Shown: positions 33,652-44,665 of the stretch, piece after piece
How positions within the stretch are numbered: the stretch's first letter is position 1
Layout: every line of letters begins with the position of its first letter
Source of the DNA: Lotus japonicus
Lineage: Eukaryota; Streptophyta; Magnoliopsida; Fabales; Fabaceae
Reading direction: 5' to 3'
DNA: 64,000 bases
NCBI RefSeq assembly: GCF_012489685.1
Contig: NC_080041.1
Span: 24,107,780 to 24,171,779 of the forward strand
Translations under genes and position numbers: made by a program
Notes under the pieces: model-generated
The model's input: the letters and a program-made list of their open reading frames with translations, nothing else
Database searches by the model: none
What the model was told of the DNA's origin: nothing

Positions 33652-36280
33652 TGTAAGACCCCGAAATAAATAACTAGTTTATTTATTTAATTTCATTATA
33701 TTAAATAATTGAGTGTTTATATTCTATTATTTTAAAGTTATTTTCCTGACTTGATTGTAATTACGAATCAAGGAAATTATTTAAATGATAATATCATTAG
33801 TCTTTTTATTTTTAATAAGCCATAACTTTTGTTTTATTTAATAAGCTCAATTCAACGCTCTGTGAGCCATCTGACAGTTGTCTTTTTCTCTCAAATGATG
33901 ATAAGTACTATTGTCATTTTCTTATAATTTATACTAAGCTTATACGCATAATATGACGACGTTATATTTGTTCTAATTGTCTCACAGTTATTCTTTAGCT
34001 CAGTTTCTACTCATTTCTTGTCCATGAATCATTTTATTTTGCTCAAAATGATTCAAATTTACATTTCATTATTTCATAGAGTCTCTCGAAATTTTTGGTA
34101 TAGTAATATATCAACTCTATATTTTTTTCTCTTAACTTTGTGAACTAAATTCTACAGTGTCTAAATCAATTCGTACCCATTTACAAAATATCTTCCTAAA
34201 ATATCTATTTCACCATCCATATCCTCACACTCGACCTTATCTCTCCCTCTGTCATGTTCACACTTTCCTTCTCATCCATTTACGTCCCTTTCTTCCAATC
34301 TTTCCCACAACTAGCTACATATTTTTCCTTTCCCCTACACACTTATAGCACCATCAGACAAGGCACAAAACAAAAACACTCTCCTTTCCTACTTTACGTA
34401 GCCTTCATTCTCTTCATCACCCTGAGCAGCACAAAATCTCATCATCATTTTATTTCCTCATGACCAACTAGCGAGCACCTTGTGCCTCCTTCCTCACCAC
34501 CATGAAACCACTGTGGTTTCACCTTCTTCATTTTCGCTGGTCACCAACGACATCCACCATCTCCTTCCTTTCTCATGGCTGAACACACCACCATGTTCTC
34601 CTTTTCTTCTTGCCATGAGACAGCTACCACCGCCCCTGTTTCTCTCCATGGAAGCACCACTTCACCATCCACCATGAACACAACACGCGCGCACCACCAT
34701 GGCCAGCCACCACCTTGGTTCTCTCTTCACCCACGCGAGGCACAAGCCACCACCATCCCTCCTTCGCCATGGCTGCAATGTCACGAGTCCCTCGGTTCAG
34801 CAAGCACCACGACGCGTGCTTCTTTCTCTGTTTCTGCACCCACGGACTCCACCTCTGTTTCCGGCGAGAAAAGCCACCAATCAATGAGCCCAACGACGCC
34901 ACAACACCACCGCATCACCGTTGGAAGCCACCACGGCCAACATGAACAAAAACATTGGAGAAAGCAACGTAAAACAGAGGAGAACGACGTCGCTGCCGTC
35001 GCCGACGTCGCCAACTTCGGCCTTCATTTTCGGTGTCCTCGGGCCTCCGTTCACAGCGAGGTTAGTACCGTTGGAACCCTTGTGACGTCCACAATAAAAC
35101 CCATGTTCCGAATCGTCGACCGCCGCCACTGCCGCCTTTGAAGCCGATTTCCAGTCAACTCCGGCGACCGATGGAGAAACGGAGTGCACCACGACGATCC
35201 TTACCGCGAGGAGAGCAATAGCCCTCAATCAATGTCAGTTTTGGACAAGTTTTGTCGGTGAGTTCCGCCGACCTACAATTTGACTGTCTGAGTAAACTGT
35301 CGACTTTTTCGGGAAACGGACAGCGCCAATGAGTTTCTGGCCGCGAAAGAATAAAGAACTACTATCTCTTTTGTGTCTCCGGCGACAATTCCTTTGTCAA
35401 CCACCGCGAACCACAACTTTCTCCGGCGACTCTTCGCCGACAAGCTTTCAGAACTTGGATTTCGTAAGCCTTCAACCTTTGTATATGTTTTAGCTTCGGA
35501 CAAGCAAGTTTTAAAGAAAAATAAACCATTTCGTTGTTATTGTGAAAATCAAAGTTTAAAAGTTGATTAGTGAAGAGTTTTGATTTATTTTACAAAATGA
35601 TTTAAATTTCAAAAGAGATATGTACTCTATTATTTTTTTTTGTAACTGTTGACTGAGAAAGAGTTGTTTAAATTGCGTGTGCTTCGGGTCAATTGTCTAA
35701 AGTCGTAGTTAAGACCTTGAGTTAGTGGGTTAACTTAGTTAGTGATTTCCTTAAGTGTACTGATGAAGGGTACGAATAATGGGAGCGCTTGGCGACGAAG
35801 CCAAATAATAAAAGGAAGCAAGACGACACGGGAAAGCAAAGATGTGATCGAAATGAAGTCACCGTTTAGGAAGAAAATTGGCTAAGGTAAGGGTAACTCG
35901 GTTTTAGCGCGTCTTTGAGTCCTGCGTGCTTTTATCGCACTGCCTGCGTTTGAGATGAAGATGTTTATATTGATTGGCATTGGATTATGATTATTATGCT
36001 TGCAATGTTGTATGCTTGCTTATATTGACTGTTTCTGAGGCTTGTGCCAAATGTTTTCTGAAGGCTTCGGCCGAGTAAACTTATTGAGACGTGTGTCTCC
36101 GTTTTCTGAGAGGTTTTGGTCGTTTACTGGTTTCTGTCATTGAACTGAGTTGGTATGTAATTGAATTGATTTATGTTGGTTGATAATATGAATAACATGT
36201 GGTTATCCTGTTTTGATTATTGAATTTGAGATTGTTGTTTGAGTGACTACTGAGTTGGATGAGATGTTTTGATTTGCTTG

Positions 36281-36616
36281 AAGTGGCAGTGGAGTGGATA
36301 TTTTCACATGACTGTCCCGTCTTTCAGGGCGTTATCAAGTGGTAGTGGAGTGGATATTTTCACATGACTATCCCGTCTTGCGAGATGTTATCAAGTGACA
36401 GTGGAGTGGATATTTTCACATGACTATCCCGTCCTTCGAGGCGTTACTTAGTGACAGTGGACTGAATATTTTCACAGGACTGTCCCGTCTTGCGAGACGT
36501 TATCAAGTGGCAGTGGAGTGGATGTTTTCACATGACTGTCCCGTCCTTTGAGGCGTTATCAAGTGGTAGTGGAGTGGATATTTTCACAGGACTGTCCCGT
36601 CTTGCGAGACGTTATT
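36281..36616 (+). repeat. 56-bp minisatellite, six copies
   Basis: Units start near 36281, 36337, 36393, 36449, 36505 and 36561. Each contains agtgga, atattttcaca, gact and cccgtc followed by a variable ttgcgaga or tttgaggc part and gttat. It lies in the right half of the Tekay solo LTR. Confidence 0.9.
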
Positions 36617-36630
36617 GTTTGATTGATGTT

Positions 36631-36850
36631 GTTGAGGATTGTCGATATCTGATTTGATGTTATATTGTTGAGGATCATTGATATCTGATTTGTTGTTATA
36701 TTGTTGAGGATTGATGATATCTGATTTGATGTTATATTGTTGAGGATTATTGATATCAGCTGATTTGTCGTTATATTGTTGAGGATTGTTGATATCTGAT
36801 TTGATGTTATGTTGTTGACGTTATTGTTATCTGAATTAACCTATGTTGTT
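36631..36850 (+). repeat. 36-bp minisatellite, about six copies
   Basis: gttgaggat starts at 36631, 36667, 36703, 36739, 36778 and near 36814 (partly altered). Units contain ttgatatctgatttg and gttatatt. It directly follows the 56-bp array. Confidence 0.85.
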
Positions 36851-37501
36851 AAGTTATTGATTCCTGAGTTAGTTTATGTTGTTAAGTTTTGTTGGTATCT
36901 GTTTTAAAACCATATCGTTGATTTTGCTGATATACTGATATGTTTAATTCTGTTAAATATATGATTCGATTTCATGATTTATAGGGTGAGTTGTCATCTA
37001 TCCTGAATTAAATTGGTAGCTTACTTACCATGGCATGTATTAGATTTGAATAACATGCTTTTCTCTTTTATACGTGGTAATTGCATGGAGTTAACCCTTT
37101 CTGTTTGCTACTTGTTGTTTGGGCGCTTAACGCTATTAGGCGATGGAGAATCTTCGATGGAGTTTGACCTTCGTACGAGTCGGAGATGAGAGCTTGAAAA
37201 ACTGTGGAAGACTTTAAGAATAGAATCGGGTGTAGAGTTAGAGCCTTGAATTAGAGAGCAAACCATTATTGGTTTAAGCTTGCATAACGATTTTAGAAAT
37301 TTATATTTGAGGTTTCGGGTACTCGCCTTGTTCAAGACTAGATGTAATTTGATTTCCGTTGGGAGTATGCATGACATGTTTCGGAAATACTTTGAGAGAA
37401 AAAAAAATAATACTCGTTTTATAAATCCTTTTGGAAAACATTGCATATTTACTTTATCAGGTTATTACCGTAACCCGTGAAATTCGGGGCGTTACACCGG
37501 G

Positions 37502-38508
37502 GGTCAATTCCATGCTCGCCATCCTCGCTTGTTTCCGTAACCGTCGCCTCTAGGAGTGACTTTGCCAATTCTTCGCCTGCGTCTCCCTTTGGCCTTTTTC
37601 GTCGGCGAGAGTTAGTTGCCCGCCGAGAGCGCTTGCGCTCCACGCTATCTTTCCTCGAATAGAGTGGCTTTCCCCTGAATTCCTTAATTAATTGACCAAC
37701 TTGCTTCCTTGTCCTGTATCCGTTTCCTCGCCAGCGAGACCTTTGCTGCCTTCAACCGTTTCCTCTCACATGCGTCATCTTCTTCTTCTATGATGTAGTC
37801 TCTCGCTCGGACACGTACCTCCATCATCGAGCGCGCTGGTTTCCGACTCAGCTCGCAGCTTAGCTTTCCCGACGACAATCCGCTCTTAAAAGCGCATACG
37901 CATGTCCGAGGTTTCGCCTCTTCAAATCTTGCGGACGCGGCGCTGTACCGTTCCACGTACTGCTTCAACTTTTCTCGCTCTTCCTGCCAAATCTGAAATA
38001 GATCCTTGACCTCGCCGATAGAGAACTGGCTCAGGATTTTTGACGCGAAGTCGCAGAACTTCTTTATGGATCCCTGTGGCAGGGCCATAAACCAGGTCAT
38101 TGCCGCGCCTCGGAATGTGGAAGGAAGCATTCTACACTTTACCGCATCAGAAACAGCGTTGATCGCCATCTTCTCATTGAAACGTTGCAGATGATCTTGC
38201 GGATTGGTTCGTCCGTCGTAGGTCTCTAACACGAGGTTTGTCATACCGTCCGGTATGGTCACCTCTGGCACTGCTGCCGAGAACGGGTTGACCTTCGCAA
38301 CGACCTCAGCCTCCTTCTCTTCTTTATTCTACTGCCTAAGGTGATAGTACTTCAATTGCTCCCGCAGACACTCGTTTTGCAGGCTTAAGTCGCCACTCAG
38401 TGCACGGCGTGCCTCAGCCCGACGATGTCTATCTAACCTTGCGGTGCGTGGGGAAGAAACGTGGCTACGCTCTAGCTCCTCGCTGCTCCGTTGGCGAAAC
38501 GATTCCAT
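37502..38508 (-). pseudogene. Gypsy gag, broken
   Basis: ATG at 38508 opens MESFRQRSSEELERSH; a TAG at 38321-38319 interrupts. The frame resumes with VPEVTIPDGMTNLVLETYDG, then MLPSTFRGAAMTWFMALP and FSIGEVKDLFQIWQEEREKL, ESY-like YVERYSAASARFEEA and SCELSRKPARSMMEV. This is the Retrotrans_gag pattern of Tat-type Gypsy elements. The basic region after 37684 (RKRSRRATNSRRRKRPKGD) is in a different ORF, and the solo LTR then cuts the gene. Gag would form the particle shell. Confidence 0.8.
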
Positions 38509-38633
38509 CAGGCTCCGTCAATGAACCAATAATGCGACCAAAAATCTTCGAATCGAAGAAAACCTCCCAGAAAATCAAATTTCTCTAAACTAAATCGCAA
38601 TTCACGTAGTCCGGGAATCAAAATCTACCGTTC

Positions 38634-38651
38634 CCCACAGACGGCGCCAAA
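38634..38651 (-). promoter_or_regulatory. Primer-binding region of the Gypsy element
   Basis: In element sense the 5' LTR is followed by TTTGGCGCCGTCTGTGG, the form seen behind LTRs of many Tat-type elements. The exact tRNA is not assigned. Confidence 0.55.
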
Positions 38652-38953
38652 TTTTCCATCATGAACATTGAGATGAGGTATAGTACCTAAGGTGCAAGGA
38701 ATGTGATGTGAGAGCGTAACCGCTTAGAGAGAGAAAGTAACTGAATTTCAAGCTTGTTATTTCTCAAATGAGTCAAGAGTCCTTTACAATTGGTAATCCT
38801 CCCCTATTTATAGTTGGGGGAGTTGGGCCTAGCGCCTCTAAATCATCCTAATGGGTCAGTTGGGCCTCCGGGACAAAGGCCCAAGTCCCTGATGCGCTCC
38901 TTGCCCTAGGCCAGCGCCCCTGGGCGAGGGACCCTGGGGTCTCGCCCAGTTCA
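38652..38953 (-). repeat. Gypsy 5' LTR (302 bp)
   Basis: In element sense TGAACTGGGCGAGACCCC to CATGATGGAAAA; the 3' LTR ends GGAACA, so the terminal CA has mutated here. It carries a TATA element (ctatttatag in plus) near 38812. Confidence 0.75.
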
Positions 38954-39790
38954 TTGGACATTCATTTCACATTTGAAAAAATCTTGACTATGATTTCTAG
39001 ACACCAAAGTGGTGCAAGGGTGGCCAAGGCTTCTAGGTTTTTTTTGGCTTGGCCTTGGTTGTTGTCTATTATCATGTACTTTACCCAATCTACATGAGAG
39101 GATTGTTCTCATGACCTATCTTTTTTAATTAATGTATTCTTCTTTTTCTCGAAAATTAATCCCTAAGGGTATACAGTTTTAGTCAAACTAGATTATAAAT
39201 GTTAGTATTTAATGTTCAAAAAGCATTGATGATTCTTTACTATTATTAATATATTATCAAATATAAATTTATAATAAAATTTTATAAATAATTACTTTCA
39301 TGATTTTTCTATTATTATTTTTTTTGCAATAATATTAGGTCGAGAAAAACTCCTCTCAACGAATGACACAATACAACGCCAAATGGCTGCATTTTCGTCA
39401 TTGTAAACTTTATAAGTGAGGATTTTCTAGGAAAGTTGACGATAATATGAACATAAATTAATTACTTTAAATAATATGATTGTTGGGCATTAATTCCACA
39501 TTCAACTAAATATTGACTACAAATTAATATTATTTAATATTAATAAATTAAATGTTTTAACATAATAAGGTTTTAACTAATATTAATTTATAATAATTTT
39601 TCAACACATAATTAATTTTTATTATTTTTCTATTATTATATAACTTAAATGTCTTGAATACAAAATAGCAGTATTTTTGCCTCTATAAAATTTATAAGTG
39701 AGTTTTGAGCCATTATGTTCTCTTCGGATCCACCATTTTTCATTGAACTGAAGTGACCGTTAAAGGAGAATTATGTCTTGTTCTGTTATG
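38954..39790 (+). repeat. Copies C and D of the 560-bp repeat
   Basis: Copy C (38954-39470) and copy D (39477-39790) follow head to tail; each begins cattcatttcaca-like or attaattccacattc and carries tagtatttaatgtt and similar landmarks or taacttaaat, with aataatatgat near the border. They continue the array interrupted at 27947. Confidence 0.6.
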
Positions 39791-39825
39791 TCTTAAATTT
39801 AAATATAAAAAACATTGAACATAAT

Positions 39826-39921
39826 CAATTATCTCTCGGTGCTATGAGCGCCTCCATGTATAACCGGTTATCTCTCAGTGTTATGAGTGCCTCCATGTAT
39901 AGCCAATTATCTCTTAGTGCC
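39826..39921 (+). repeat. 42-bp tandem repeat, 2.3 copies
   Basis: The unit caattatctctcggtgctat and its following gagcgcctccatgtata part occurs at 39826-39867, 39868-39909 and partly after. In one frame it reads LSLGAMSASMY twice, but no gene around it supports coding. Confidence 0.7.
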
Positions 39922-40445
39922 ATAACTAACACCCTATGGGGAAGCGATACTAATAAGTAAAAGTATGCTATGAATGGTCGGTTTGAAATATAGAAGTAAT
40001 ACCAATTAAATTGGAAAACAACTACGTACCAAACAGAAATTGGAATTGACATCATCAATTATATTGTAACCTTAAGAAATATGTTTTGCCAAAAATCAAA
40101 TACATGATTAGCATGAACGAAATTGTAATCGAGGCTAATATCTTAGACAATGAGGAATAGATAAACCAATAAAGCAAGTCTCTCCACCCTCAATCTGCCT
40201 CATAGGTGTCTCCATCCTCCTCAGCCTCCACAACACTCAAAAGTACCTAGTAAGTCTAAGAAAAAATATTATTCGACCTAAGGGCTAAGACCTTTCACCT
40301 CTATTTGTAAGAGGTTAAAACGCGCTCTATCACATTTTTAATTAAGTAGGGCCAAGCTCTAAACCACTTTTGTAGCCTTACTAAAAATTAGTGGCCTCGA
40401 TCTCACTGAAACTCGGTCGTCTTCTTCACATATGGAGGCTGTTGG
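39922..40445. other. No gene seen
   Basis: Mixed AT-rich sequence without recognisable coding frame, terminal repeats or RNA genes. Confidence 0.4.
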
Positions 40446-40745
40446 ATGAACTTTGATAACAAGTTTAGGGACTTTGCAAGCGAGCTGAGGAATGTTAGAC
40501 TAGGCCTATGTCCCCACTGTATAGATCAAATTGATTATTTCCACTTGAAATATGGGGGGAGTTCTTGGTCTCACAATTATTGTTGGCCCTTTCGTCAGAT
40601 CATACTTGCAGAAGAAGTAACAGACCATTCCCAAAGAATAAGGTCGTTGTATGCGCCCATTTTTTTGAATTATGCTCATATCTGTAACTGTGTTAGTGAC
40701 TATCCCAAAGTCATAAGAGATGGTTACAATGCAAGAAAATTTTAG
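40446..40745 (+). pseudogene. Possible CACTA (TNP2-like) transposase scrap
   Basis: A 99-codon frame starts MNFDNKFRDFASELRNVRLG and continues LCPHCIDQIDYF and YCWPFRQIIL. The string FA.E.RNVRLGLC followed by Y.CWP resembles the core of CACTA/En-Spm TNP2 transposases (PF02992). The match is short and the sequence between the blocks is altered, so it can only be a decayed piece. No CACTA ends or 3-bp TSD were found nearby. Confidence 0.4.
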
Positions 40746-41798
40746 AGTTTGGAATGTATATAATAAGACTAAACAAAACATATTTTGGGAGATATTAGCG
40801 AGAACAATTCACTATAACTTGATAAGGTGATGAGACTATTGAAGGAGAGTCAACAAATCATGGGTAATGTGAGAAAGAAAGGAAGAACTATACTAATCTA
40901 CAAGAAGTATGGATTGATTGTTTAATATTATTTATATATTAACTATTTTAGGTATAAAAACTAGTACATTAATGAGTATTTGGATCAAATGATACATGTT
41001 TGATTTCGCTTAAGAAAATTTTTAAATTTGCTGCTATTGCATAAATAAAACACCGCATATAAAGCTTGTCACACTAAAATGTGAATGTACAATCCTCAAA
41101 CAAGATTGTCTCTTATTTATTTTTATCTCTCACTTTAGAACTTTGGTATGAATACCTAAAAATGATTGATTAGTCTTCATAGACCCTAAAAGATATAAAG
41201 TTTTTTCCCACTAAAGAAAATAGTAGTCCATAGTACTTCTTTCACACGTTGATAATGTTGGCGTACCAATTAATTTCTAACACCAAATGTGCTTACATGC
41301 CCATTAATGTGCTTATGTGGCCATCAATGTGTCTAGTATGCATCCTACATGTGTAATTTTAGGTGGAAAGAGAATAGCAGGGAAAGTTCATTGTGTGATA
41401 TGGTGGAACTAAAGCAGAAATGCTACTATGACGATATTATAATATTTTTATAAGAAGTATTGTAAGTTATCATGCGGAGTTGTTCTCCGTAATTGGATAG
41501 ATGTATTATCCCTTTCAAATCAGCTTTCATAATGACCTTTCAACAAATTAGTAACCCAACAAATTTTAGGGATTAGCTCAGATTTTTTTCCAAAAATTGT
41601 ATATATTGTTAAGAACCAACCCATCTTCACCTAAGTTTAGATAAGCTTTATCTGCCACCTCACTTGAGAAAATAGTTCAATTTTAAATTTTCAAAACGCT
41701 AATATAATATCAATTTCAAAATAGATATCTAGGACTCATGTGCTTCAACAAAACCAAATCAACTAAGGTTCAAAAGAGTATATAACAGGATGATATAA
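40746..41798. other. AT-rich DNA with a fragment of the 560-bp repeat
   Basis: 41255-41360 contains caccaaatgtgcttac, attaatgtgctta, gtgtctagtatg in the order of the repeat end. Otherwise nothing is recognised. Confidence 0.45.
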
Positions 41799-42399
41799 CT
41801 AAGGTTTCTTCTTAGCCTTCGCATCAAAGAAGAAGTCATAGATCTCCATATTCGCTGCCTCAAGCTTCCCGTCGATTCTACGCTCAATCATCGAGTGGTT
41901 CTTCTCATCTAAAATGGCGTTAGGTGCCCAAACAACAAGTAGCAAACATAAAAAGGATCAACTCAAATAAATCTAGCAAAACAAAAAATAGTCGTAGCAA
42001 GAGATTGTTATATGAATCAAAGAATTAAACATCATCAATCTAACCAACAATTAACATTAGCAATCTACATGAGACAGTCACACAGGACAACAAACTGTTA
42101 GATTGCCTTTCATCAGAACGTCCACTATGAACTGCATCAACTCCAACGGTACTGAAATACCATGAAACAAGTACCAAATATCATGAAAATATTTCCAACA
42201 ATTCATGTTAGCATCAATAGGCAAACAACCTCAAATACTAAAAAATTCTCAAGCAATCAAACAAACCATGAGTCAAATTTCAATCAAGAATTCGCAAAGA
42301 AATTTTAACACCTTCATCCCAAACTAATGCAAGATATATTAAGCACACAAGACTTAAGACCTCTAGGACCGAGTTACCCTTACCTTCATCACTTTTCAT
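41799..42399 (-). CDS. Possible small spliced gene, unknown protein
   Basis: Exon-like pieces on the minus strand: 42399-42384 (MKSDE, then GTAAGG donor); about 42151-42096 after ttcag (VPLELMQFIVDVLMKGNLT); 41908-41799 after ttttag (DEKNHSMIERRIDGKLEAAN, then MEIYDFFFDAKAKKKP and a stop). A TATA box (tatataag on the minus strand, about 42562-42570) lies upstream in good distance of a transcription start. Phases agree at the first junction; the donor of the middle exon is weak (no clean GT in the needed phase), so an exon may be missing or the gene is damaged. The protein would be about 60 residues, charged and helical. I do not recognise it. Confidence 0.4.
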
Positions 42400-42599
42400 C
42401 CTAATAGCGCGTCCTAGATTATCGCGAACCTTGCTAACTGAACCGGACTAGAATGGTTAAACCATTGCCCTAGCAGAGCCCCAATATCTCCAGAGCAAGA
42501 CCTTTGAAGTCCCAACATGTTTCAATGTGAAAAATGTGATAAAATTCGCAAAAACGGAGCTTATATATGAAACTGGCAACTATGACCTATTTTCGTAAA

Positions 42600-43960
42600 T
42601 TAATCAGTACAGACTCGTTATCCGTTGGATCAGTTGAAACTTTTATATGTTATTCACAACTTATTGATATCCAATTTTACTGGACATATAGTCAGTTAGA
42701 TGTCTATACTAATAGAAACAAATATGCAGCCATGTCCTACCCGTTATGCTCTTGAACTAAGAAGAAAAAAGAAATTCGGTAAACTAGCAGTGTTATTAGT
42801 AGTACATTACATTCCCAAATGACTTCCTATAAAGTGAGAGTTGAAATAATGCTCCGGGTCAAACACTAAATGATTTCACCGAATAGGAGTAATAATAATT
42901 ATCCAGCTCCTGCTCATCTGACTCTAGCTAGGGGCAACAGCCACATATGATAAAGAGAGTGTATTGATTAGAACTAGATGAGGTGGCGCGTACTTTGTAT
43001 TCCTCATTGTGTTTGTGGGTGACATGTTATGTCTATCTCATGAGATTTGTTTCACTAACTGACTTGTAGCCTTGATTAGGCTTATTGCTATATTCTACTA
43101 TGTTGGTAGCTCACTCTTTCTATGCGGTTAATATTTTGTAGAATTTGTCACACGCCCATGCTAATATGCTGTGGTAGAATTCGGCAGGAGAAAGTATTGG
43201 AACTCAAGATCATGTAACTTTGAGAACAAATTAAAGAATTAAGCTTAAATGAACTTGTAGCTTGAGCTATGAATACATCTTAATTATATTTTCTGAAGTA
43301 CATTGAGATTGGAGTTTATTGCTTTAGATCTCGTATGAAGCTTTAGTTTTATGGAAAATTCAATCAGTCCATAAAAAGTAATGCAAAGTAGTAACAATAG
43401 TTGACATTCAGGGGAGAACACCTCTTTTGGGGGAGGACATGTTGTGGACTATGATTTTTTCTTCCTTTCTCTGCGGTGCTTGAGCTATATAGGGCTCTAG
43501 AAAACAAAATGTCTCGACCCAATTAGTAGAGATATATTAATTGAGCACAACATCACGATGAAACAAGCCAATTGGAGTCACTGACTTTGGTTACAGAAAA
43601 TATAGTTAAGGATATCTGATGTACCTACAGATGCCAATTAGTTATTAATGTTGCTGAATCAGAGGAAATATCCAAGCATAAAATGAAAAAGAAAGAGAAA
43701 AGAAGTAGTGAAGGGGATGCAAATAAGCAATAGATCAGATTGGTGATCTGATGAAACTACTTCGAGAAAACTCTAAAGCCTCAAACAAGTTGCTGAATAA
43801 ACCAAACACTGAAAAATAGAGAATTTGAATGAAGATAAGTTCCAGAAGACATCTAACGAGCAAGCTAATATGCGCGGCAGCGGATGTGTACCTTGAGAAC
43901 GCTACTGAGAATTAATCTTCTGTGCAGAGGTCAAGTGAGCAAAAGTCAGCAAAGCCCGCA
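42600..43960. other. No gene seen
   Basis: AT-rich sequence with short frames only. No domain, tRNA or transposon end recognised. Confidence 0.4.
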
Positions 43961-44330
43961 TTATTTTTTTTGAAAGCAAGGACGGTTCTGAATGCTATTA
44001 AGTGCATAAATATCCTGATAAAAACACATTGCATCAATTAGTTCCAACTCAACTTCGCTAGACACACCGAGAGAACCAAGAGCTGCCATCAATTTGCGGC
44101 CTGAAGGATACTCTACACGGGCAAAATCAGTGTGGGCATTAGGCAAATTACTAGGGCTTCAGTTCCATGGACCAGACTCTGTGGGGGAGGCAGGTCTGGA
44201 AGAAGAATTGAGGATGCTTCGCCAAACTTGAGCTGGTATGATGGAGGGCTGCTGCACCCGTGGAATGTACGATGGCTTGGGGGGCGGAAAAGAGGAGGTC
44301 TGTGAAGGATAATTAAGAATTTCAACCCAG
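43961..44330 (-). other. GC-richer minus-strand coding-like scrap with A tail
   Basis: Minus frame 44146-43961 reads NAHTDFARVEYPSGRKLMAA, then LGSLGVSSEVELELIDAMCF and ends PCFQKK at a run of eight A. Upstream in the same frame comes PSYIPRVQQPSII with a stop between. It borders the Copia LTR. It may be the 3' end of a retroposed sequence; the family is not recognised. Confidence 0.35.
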
Positions 44331-44343
44331 TTTTTGTTTCTTA

Positions 44344-44665
44344 TGCAAGAGATGGAAATGGGAGATCGAACAAAGGAGGTTTCAGAATTTTGCTAATCAA
44401 AGATTTCAGAGAAGAAGAGTGAAGAAGATGAAACGAAACTTGAACTGAAAATCAATTTTTCACTTCATGAATCTGATTACAAGAGAGGAACACTATTTAT
44501 AGTGTTAACCATTGATTAACTACTCTAACCAATTCAGTTACTCTAACTAACTATCTTAGCTGGTGACAGCTCATTGACAGCTCATTCCTAACTGTCACTA
44601 ACTAATTATTACAATCTGAACCTTGTACTTTCCTATTTAGCATTTCCAGTCCTTATATGTTTACA
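44344..44665 (-). repeat. 3' LTR of second Copia element
   Basis: In element sense TGTAAACATATAAGG to CCATCTCTTGCA, about 322 bp, with a TATA box (actataaatagtg) near 44490-44502. The left border is inferred from the CA end. Confidence 0.65.

Larger units (their letters stand above)
33652..37496 (+). mobile_element. Solo LTR, Tekay-type chromovirus (3845 bp)
   Basis: Starts TGTAAGACCCCGAAAT and ends AAATTCGGGGCGTTACA, the terminal signature of very long Tekay (chromovirus, Gypsy) LTRs. A perfect TSD ccggg flanks it (33647-33651 and 37497-37501). It interrupts gag of the older Gypsy element. ORFs inside (for example 34575-35141) are His/Thr/Pro-rich, overlap in several frames and show no domain; they are not taken as genes. 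Confidence 0.85.
27948..38953 (-). mobile_element. Tat-like Gypsy retrotransposon lacking RT and integrase, with antisense ORFs
   Basis: The terminal repeats of about 300 bp at 38652-38953 and (truncated) 27948-28222 differ at roughly a dozen sites by eye, so the insertion is older than the Sirevirus. Flanks tcaga and ttgga look like a decayed 5-bp TSD. Inside, in minus sense, are gag, a zinc-knuckle-like motif and a retropepsin; reverse transcriptase, RNase H and integrase are gone. Two ORFs run antisense (28906-30720 and 31141-31530). A 3845-bp solo LTR of another family interrupts gag. Element B could only have moved with proteins from a relative. Confidence 0.82.

Noticed and set aside
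34575..35228. Overlapping ORFs of 60-190 codons on both strands
   Set aside because: They are low-complexity His/Thr/Pro or Val/Gly-rich shadows of each other inside the Tekay-type solo LTR and show no domain.
36281..36850. CRISPR-like array
   Set aside because: Units are direct tandem repeats without unique spacers, in a plant LTR.
39310..39340. Micro-insert around a T run with tattatta flanks
   Set aside because: The flanks are short, imperfect and low-complexity.
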